NCBI GenBank assembly: GCA_002724315.1
Contig: PBOJ01000031.1
Coordinates: forward strand, 1 to 48,108
Source: Planctomycetaceae bacterium
GTDB lineage: Bacteria; Planctomycetota; Planctomycetia; Planctomycetales; Planctomycetaceae
Direction of reading: 5' to 3'
Length of the DNA stretch: 48,108 nucleotides
A program made the position numbers and the translations under genes. Shown here one piece after another: positions 43,464-48,108 of this stretch (positions are counted from its first letter, which is position 1; every line of letters begins with the position of its first letter). The notes under the pieces are model-generated. The model searched no databases. It was not told the DNA's origin and saw only the letters and a list, made by a program, of their open reading frames with translations.

Positions 43464-44483
43464 TCAGGAACCGGCCATGCTACCACATTCGACTGTGGCC
43501 ACGGCCGTTGACGGCTGACGGCCCGACAACTCGTCGACCGGTTGCGGCTCGAACCAGGCCAACCCCTGGGTGGCGTAGTCGGGGCCAAATTCGAACGACT
43601 GTTTGATCGCCAGGTCGATATCCAGCGGGTTCCGTGTCAGACCGGGACGGAATCCCGCCCGCCGGATGTAGGGACCGCGAGCCGGGGGGAACGGGTAGTC
43701 GCTGCCATGCAGCAAACGACTTCGCAGCGATTCGGATTCGCGAGCCAATCTCCCCAACGCCCGCCAACGCGGCCAGGTCGCCAGGATCGAGGTGTCACCG
43801 AAAAGATTCGGGTAACGGTGCATCATCTCGACGAAACCCGGATAGTAATCCTCGCGGTCGAACGACGTGCAGGTTCCGCAGTGAGCGGCGATCACCCTCA
43901 GGCCGTGATCGAGTGGCCGAACCAGGCGGCGGGGATCGGTGAATTTCTGCGAGATCACCCGGCAAGAATGCTCGTAGCCGGTGTGGAACATCAGGATCAC
44001 GTCGAGTTCGGCTGCCAGTCGGTAGAACGGTTCGAACGCGGGCAGGGACGGGTCAACACCCTGGATCGCCGTGTGAACCTTGATCAGCCGGGAACCTGCC
44101 GCGGCGCAACGTTCCAGCTCTTCCAGCGCATCACGCCTCAGCGGATTGATCGAACATCCGGCCAGGATCTTCTCGTGGCGCCCCGCCAACTCGAGCACGT
44201 AGTCGTTGGAAACGTAGAAGTGAGTCCGCTTCGTGTCAGGTTCCCCGTCATCCCGGTACACGGCGTCCTGGGCCAGAACCACCGCTCGTGAAAGACTCGA
44301 CTCGTCGAGCTGTCTCACCAGCCGGTTCCGGATCTGGTCGCTGCGAGTTTCGCCAGGTTCGCGGTCCAGTCCAGTAAGACGAACGATCAGCCGCGTGAGC
44401 CACCGCCGCCGGGTTTCTTCGGAGAGAAAACCCTGCCGAGGATCCTCACCCCAACAAAAGACATGAGTGTGAATGTCGAGCAT
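43464..44483 (-). CDS. Amidohydrolase (TIM-barrel metal-dependent hydrolase, Amidohydro_2 type)
   Basis: A 339-residue protein with the HxH of the first strand immediately at the start (MLDIHTHVFCWGED, His5/His7). That puts the start at ATG 44483 rather than in the longer open frame to 44576. Further ligands are present: Lys in LIKVHTAIQG, His in MFHTGYEHS, His in VIAAHCG and Asp in GSDYPFPP. The metal site looks complete. The substrate cannot be read; decarboxylase and hydrolase branches both share this fold. It is followed by the papain-fold gene after a 20-bp gap and preceded by the candidate selenoprotein gene 73 bp upstream, all on the minus strand. Confidence 0.86.
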   Translation of the reverse strand: MLDIHTHVFCWGEDPRQGFLSEETRRRWLTRLIVRLTGLDREPGETRSDQIRNRLVRQLDESSLSRAVVLAQDAVYRDDGEPDTKRTHFYVSNDYVLELAGRHEKILAGCSINPLRRDALEELERCAAAGSRLIKVHTAIQGVDPSLPAFEPFYRLAAELDVILMFHTGYEHSCRVISQKFTDPRRLVRPLDHGLRVIAAHCGTCTSFDREDYYPGFVEMMHRYPNLFGDTSILATWPRWRALGRLARESESLRSRLLHGSDYPFPPARGPYIRRAGFRPGLTRNPLDIDLAIKQSFEFGPDYATQGLAWFEPQPVDELSGRQPSTAVATVECGSMAGS

Positions 44484-44556
44484 GGTCAGTCCTTGTCGTT
44501 GGCGATGGTGCTGGCAAATGTCCTGATAAGACACAAGCGAGGACCGGTCGCAGATA

Positions 44557-45060
44557 TCACGCAAGAACGAGGTCAAGAATCGACTTCACGTCGGGGCGGT
44601 CCACCGGCACCCGCATCACGTGGTGCAATTTCACACCGCCGGAAGGATCCAGCAGCACGTCACCGCCCAACTGGTAGACGTCTCCGGCCGGAGGTCTCGG
44701 GCGACGTCCCTTGAGAATCAGCTTCAGGAATCCCCACCAGGACTTCGGTCCCCAGATCGCCCAGATTCCGCCACGGCCCATCGCGTAGGCGTTGTAGAGA
44801 GCTCTGTCGGTGTCGACCAGCATCGGCCACGGCCACCCCGTCTGTTCGACATACGCTCCGGCCACCTCGGCCGACTGGAACGTCACCGCCATCACGTCCA
44901 GCGGCAACTGCCCGATCTGTTCGGCGGCCTGCTGCAACTGCAGCAGGTGTTCGCAACAGGGCAGTCAGGTCAGGTGACGGTGAAATACCAGCAGCAGCCA
45001 CCGTCCGGCACGATCTTCGAGCCGGTACTCTTTCCCGGCATGGTCGGTGGGAATGATCAT
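44557..45060 (-). CDS. Candidate selenoprotein: PRXL2/AhpC-TSA-like peroxiredoxin-like protein, UGA (Sec) at residue 32
   Basis: The frame from ATG 45060 to the TGA at 44557-44559 has one internal TGA at 44965-44967. Read through, it gives a 167-residue thioredoxin-fold protein. WLLLVFHRHLT precedes the UGA and LPCCEHLLQLQQ follows, so residue 32 plus Cys35 make UxxC where relatives have CxxC. Downstream are the family marks VMAVTFQSAEVAGAYVEQ, WAIWGPKSWWGFLKLILKG and GDVYQLGGDVLLDPSGG. A hairpin lies just after the UGA (separate entry). Without recoding, annotation would give only a 126-residue fragment from TTG 44937 or a pseudogene. GGAA lies 9 nt before the ATG; GTG 45063 is an alternative start. 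The gene is 30 bp downstream of an SSS symporter on the same strand. Sequencing error or nonsense mutation remains possible. Confidence 0.78.
44928..44947 (-). promoter_or_regulatory. Candidate bacterial SECIS hairpin
   Basis: On the minus strand the stem CCUGCUGC pairs perfectly with GCAGCAGG around the loop AGUU (8 bp, 4-nt loop). The hairpin begins 17 nt after the UGA. The loop G (44938) is the second loop base, and 26 nt lie between the UGA and this G. These values fall within the accepted bacterial SECIS model: a short stem close to the UGA with a G among the first two loop bases, about 16-37 nt away. The Leu/Gln codon content (CTG, CAG) could produce such a stem by chance, so the support is good but not conclusive. 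Confidence 0.6.
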
Positions 45061-45090
45061 CACAACGCGTTCCGGATCAGGATGGTGTCA

Positions 45091-46830
45091 TCACCAGAGA
45101 ACAACCAGATTCAACCACGAAAGTACACCCAGCACGACAACCGTCCACAGCCAGGGTCTCTTCCAGAGAGGCAGCGAGACACCGGGATCATCGAATGGGT
45201 GACTCGGAAGACTGACCAGTTCCTTCCGTGTCTGCTCCAGCCAGTTGCTCTGTGGTCCGGAGTCGTCCCATTCCGCATCGTCGTCCGGCGGCTTGGGCAA
45301 CCAAACGACCAGGCCCCGCAGTCGATCCCGGCTGGCAACACCCAGGACGAGGGTCGTCAACAGGACCCCCAGCGATGCCGCTCCGATGCTCCAGAGAAAC
45401 CCGTACCACTTGTTCGCCCACCAGATCGGCAATTCGCCGCCGAATCGCTCGATCAACGACTCCGGCAAACGATCGGCCAGTTGGACGCTCAGAAACCGGG
45501 TCAGACCGACCCCGCTGCCGACCAACAGTCCGATCAGACCGCTGGCCGGGTGAGCCGGTGTGAAGATTCCCGCCAGGTAAACCGTCATCAACGGCAACAC
45601 GGTGATGCCGACCATCTCGAGATAGAATTTGACCATGCCCATCTTGAGGAAGGGGATGTAGGCAAACGAGAGACCGATGACGACGACGGTGGTGATCCTC
45701 GAAACCCACAGATAGTGACGGTCCTCGGCACCTCGGACCAGGAAGCGGGCATAGAGGTCTCGGGTGAAGACGACGGCCAGCGCCGAGCCGATCGAATCGA
45801 ATGTCGAGATCCCCCCGGCCAGCAACCCGGCGACCACGATTCCGGCCAGCACGCCGCCCATCGGCACAAGCAGTTCGGAGACGAGTATCGGGAATATCTG
45901 GTCGGCCTGTTCGGTCGGCAAATCCGGTCGCACACCGCGGCCGAGGATCCCGAGCGTGACGTTGAACCACATCACCGCTGCAGTGACCACCGCGGCGAAC
46001 ACCGCGGCCATCTTCACGTCCCACTCACTTCGACAGGCCAGCATCCTCATCGACTGGCTGTGATTGACGATGCAATAGGCCGAGAGCGTGATGATCCAGC
46101 CGAGAATCACCAGCCACGCCGGCACGCCCTCCTCGAGGTGATTGCCGACGTGGGTCATCGCCAACTGGACGTCCTCTCCAACTCCCGCCTCGACCAGCGT
46201 CTGTTCCATTCCTGCGAAGCCACCGACCTTGTCGTAAACGATCCACCACATGACCACCGCAGCGACAAGCATCACGATCGACTGGATCGAATCGGTCAGT
46301 GCTACCGACTTCAACCCGCCGGTTGAGGTGTAGATGGCCGCGCCGGCAGCGATCGCCACCACCAGATACCAGGTCAGGTGCCCCCAGCCGGTCAGAATGT
46401 TGAAGGTCAGGAACAGCGAGTAAGCGACATTGCCCAGGACATTGGTGCGGTAGATCACCTGGACGATCACCGAGATGACGCGGGTCGACGGTCCGAAACG
46501 CCGTTCGAGATACTCGGCGTTGGTGAACATCCCGCTGCGGTACATCGGCAGGAAGACCGCCCAGGCCACCAGCATCCACCCGATCGTGATACCCAGCCAC
46601 CAGTCGGTGATGAAGTTCATCCCGTTCTGGTAAGCCGCTCCGGCAACGGCCACGTAATCACCGCTGTCGACGGCTGTGGCGAACATCGACAATCCGACCA
46701 TCCACCACGGCAGCCCACGGGCTGCCAGCATCCAGTCGACAGCCCGATGCGTCTCTCGTGACTTCCACAGGCCGTACGCGATAATCGCGGCGTTGATCCC
46801 GACGACCAGTGTCCAACCGACAACTCCCAT
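45091..46830 (-). CDS. Sodium/solute symporter (SSS family)
   Basis: A 579-residue integral membrane protein with about 13 helices in the SSS (LeuT-like) pattern. The N-terminal helix is VVGWTLVVGINAAIIAYGLW, and AARGLPWWMVGLSMFATAV and DSGDYVAVAGAAYQNGMNF follow, the usual TM1-TM2 region of sodium symporters. YTSTGGLKSVALTDSIQSIV is also typical of the family. The solute could be a sugar, amino or organic acid; no selectivity motif is clear. ATG 46830 is preferred to GTG 46848. The candidate selenoprotein gene follows 30 bp downstream, so they may share a transcript, and the next gene upstream is divergent. Confidence 0.9.
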   Translation of the reverse strand: MGVVGWTLVVGINAAIIAYGLWKSRETHRAVDWMLAARGLPWWMVGLSMFATAVDSGDYVAVAGAAYQNGMNFITDWWLGITIGWMLVAWAVFLPMYRSGMFTNAEYLERRFGPSTRVISVIVQVIYRTNVLGNVAYSLFLTFNILTGWGHLTWYLVVAIAAGAAIYTSTGGLKSVALTDSIQSIVMLVAAVVMWWIVYDKVGGFAGMEQTLVEAGVGEDVQLAMTHVGNHLEEGVPAWLVILGWIITLSAYCIVNHSQSMRMLACRSEWDVKMAAVFAAVVTAAVMWFNVTLGILGRGVRPDLPTEQADQIFPILVSELLVPMGGVLAGIVVAGLLAGGISTFDSIGSALAVVFTRDLYARFLVRGAEDRHYLWVSRITTVVVIGLSFAYIPFLKMGMVKFYLEMVGITVLPLMTVYLAGIFTPAHPASGLIGLLVGSGVGLTRFLSVQLADRLPESLIERFGGELPIWWANKWYGFLWSIGAASLGVLLTTLVLGVASRDRLRGLVVWLPKPPDDDAEWDDSGPQSNWLEQTRKELVSLPSHPFDDPGVSLPLWKRPWLWTVVVLGVLSWLNLVVLW

Positions 46831-46912
46831 ACAGGCGAAGCTAGCCACGGGCAGAGCAGGGTGTCAAACCGGAGCCGGGAACCGGCGTGTGATCTGCTAG
46901 ACTCAACGGACC

Positions 46913-48108
46913 ATGCTTCGCAGAACTCACTGGCCCCTGTTGGCCATTATTCTGTTGACCGGACCGGGTTGGACATCTGCGGCCGATCCGCAGACGAAAC
47001 CGCTCGCGGCACGATTCCGGCGACCGATCGCACTGGCCACCGTCGACAACGGGCGACAGTTCCTGGTCGCCAACCGCGACAGTGGAACGATCAGCCGCGT
47101 CGACATCCTGGCCAGACGAGTTCTCGACGAAACGCCCATCGGCAAGCGGCTTGCGGATATGGTCCTGGCACCGGACGGAGACCATCTCCTGGTGGCCGAT
47201 GCCGGCGGGCGCCAGTTGATTCTTTGCCGTCTCGGAAAAGGGCGTCCGGAACCCTCGACCCGCATCGACCTGCCCGCAGAACCCACACGGTTGGCCATCG
47301 ATCGAGACGGCCGACACGTGGCGGTGACATCGAAGTGGTCCCGCCAGCTGATCCTGGTCGATTTGCCGATCACCCCCTCATCAAAACCACGCCGGTTGCC
47401 GTTGCCGGTGGCCGGACGGCACCTGGCCTGGCTTCCGGGCACCAGATCGGTGGTGGTCGCTGACGCTTTTGGCGGACAGCTGGCCATTGTCGACACCGCG
47501 GCTGCCCGGGTGCGGTTCGTCCACCGCCTGCCGGCCCACAACATCGGCGGCCTGGCACTCTCGCCCGACGGCCGCCACCTGGTCATCTCGCACCAGATCC
47601 TCAACTCGGCCGCACGCACGACCAACAACGACGTGTTCTGGGGCCTGTTGATGACCAACAATCTTCGCCGCATCCGGATGAAGGACCTGCTCTCCAAGAG
47701 TCCCTTGCCCGTTCGACGTCAATCGGTCGTGATGCTCGGACAGGCCGGCCACGCCGCTGGTGACCCCGCGGGCCTGTCGATCCGACCAGACGGTTCGTTC
47801 GTGGTGGCCCTGTCGGGCGTGCACCAGGTCGGCATCGGGCATCCCGGAAGATTCGAACTGACCCGAATCTCGACAGGACAGCGGCCCACCGCCCTGTGGC
47901 TGTCTCCCGACACGCGGCGGGCCGTCGTGACCTCGACACTCGACGACCGTCTCGACCTCATCGACATCGAACAGGCCCGCCCACTGGCCGGCATCTCGCT
48001 GGGCCCGCAACCCGAATCGACGTCGTACGATCGCGGCGAGCGTCTGTTCTTCGACGCCAGCCTGTCACGGGATGGCTGGATGAGCTGCCACAGTTGCCAC
48101 ATCGACGG
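46913..48108 (+). CDS. YVTN-propeller/cytochrome c peroxidase-like protein (partial, 3' end outside window)
   Basis: The frame is open from ATG 46913 to the window edge: 398 codons and two bases. A signal peptide (WPLLAIILLTGPGWTSAA) is followed by a YVTN/NHL-type propeller: IALATVDNGRQFLVANRDSG, VLAPDGDHLLVADAGGRQL, ALSPDGRHLVISHQI and WLSPDTRRAVVTSTLDDRLDLI. The last visible residues are GERLFFDASLSRDGWMSC and HSCHIDG, the start of a di-haem cytochrome c peroxidase/MauG-like domain with its first CxxCH. Similar propeller plus peroxidase proteins are common in planctomycetes. It is divergent from the SSS symporter gene across an 82-bp gap. Confidence 0.88.
   Translation, partial: MLRRTHWPLLAIILLTGPGWTSAADPQTKPLAARFRRPIALATVDNGRQFLVANRDSGTISRVDILARRVLDETPIGKRLADMVLAPDGDHLLVADAGGRQLILCRLGKGRPEPSTRIDLPAEPTRLAIDRDGRHVAVTSKWSRQLILVDLPITPSSKPRRLPLPVAGRHLAWLPGTRSVVVADAFGGQLAIVDTAAARVRFVHRLPAHNIGGLALSPDGRHLVISHQILNSAARTTNNDVFWGLLMTNNLRRIRMKDLLSKSPLPVRRQSVVMLGQAGHAAGDPAGLSIRPDGSFVVALSGVHQVGIGHPGRFELTRISTGQRPTALWLSPDTRRAVVTSTLDDRLDLIDIEQARPLAGISLGPQPESTSYDRGERLFFDASLSRDGWMSCHSCHID

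Noticed and set aside
44557..44937. A 126-residue protein starting at TTG 44937
   Set aside because: It would begin inside the thioredoxin fold, after the redox motif, with no ribosome binding site. The longer frame through the UGA explains the N-terminus better.
44620..46326. 568-codon open frame on the plus strand opposite the SSS symporter and the selenoprotein candidate
   Set aside because: It is antisense to a clear membrane transporter. The composition (Gln, Asp, His, Arg) is that of a complementary-strand shadow.

Overview
The window looks like a chromosomal segment from a GC-rich planctomycete (Planctomycetota). The evidence is two modules of secreted DUF1549/DUF1553 proteins with c-type haem motifs. 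One is paired with a WD40/cytochrome c protein (15524-19617) and one with a Tat-exported DUF1501 protein (39065-42056). A large FG-GAP protein, a PQQ-type propeller protein and a YVTN-propeller/cytochrome-peroxidase-like protein add to this. No rRNA, tRNA, CRISPR array, transposase or phage gene was seen. The genus is not determined.

Layout. 1-247 is the Ala/Lys-repeat tail of a gene that starts outside the window. 345-4072 (+) carries aspS, an IscS-type cysteine desulfurase and an amidase lipoprotein. 4102-8368 (-) carries an FG-GAP protein and SppA. 8669-12627 holds an exported protein of unknown function, a degenerate alpha/beta-hydrolase, bioD and a zinc-ribbon membrane protein. 12647-21126 (-) runs ferredoxin, nitrilase-family amidohydrolase, WD40/cytochrome c, DUF1549/1553, aldo/keto reductase and a GH57-like protein. 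pepA (21297-22784, +) faces a DapA-like and ABC-ATPase pair (22789-24561, -).

24954-39055 (+) is a 14-kb run of ten genes, most of them closely spaced. It holds an anchored protein with an FtsX/MacB-type permease and ATPase, a 1226-residue PQQ-propeller/methyltransferase-fold/malectin-like protein and a double-domain ModA-like binding protein. A ModB-like permease, a MoaD/ThiS-like protein, a divergent MoeB/ThiF-like protein and an ABC-2 ATPase/permease pair follow. 39065-46830 (-) carries DUF1501, DUF1549/1553, a YiiX-type papain-like protein, an amidohydrolase, a peroxiredoxin-like gene with an in-frame UGA, and an SSS symporter. The last gene (46913 to the edge, +) is cut off by the window.

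The most striking signal is at 44557-45060 (-). A PRXL2/AhpC-like reading frame is interrupted only by a UGA, at the position where relatives carry the first redox cysteine. A perfect 8-bp stem with an AGUU loop lies 17 nt downstream, which matches a bacterial SECIS element. It would be missed or truncated in routine annotation and is a good candidate selenoprotein. The second theme is the 32089-35751 cluster: a fused two-domain oxyanion-binding protein whose second domain has four cysteines at or near pocket positions, a permease without its own ModC ATPase, and a MoaD/MoeB-like pair with the usual adenylation residues replaced. A third theme is degenerate enzymes: the GH57-like protein, the alpha/beta-hydrolase and the DapA-like protein all lack canonical catalytic residues. 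All functional statements rest on motif recognition by eye; no database search was run.
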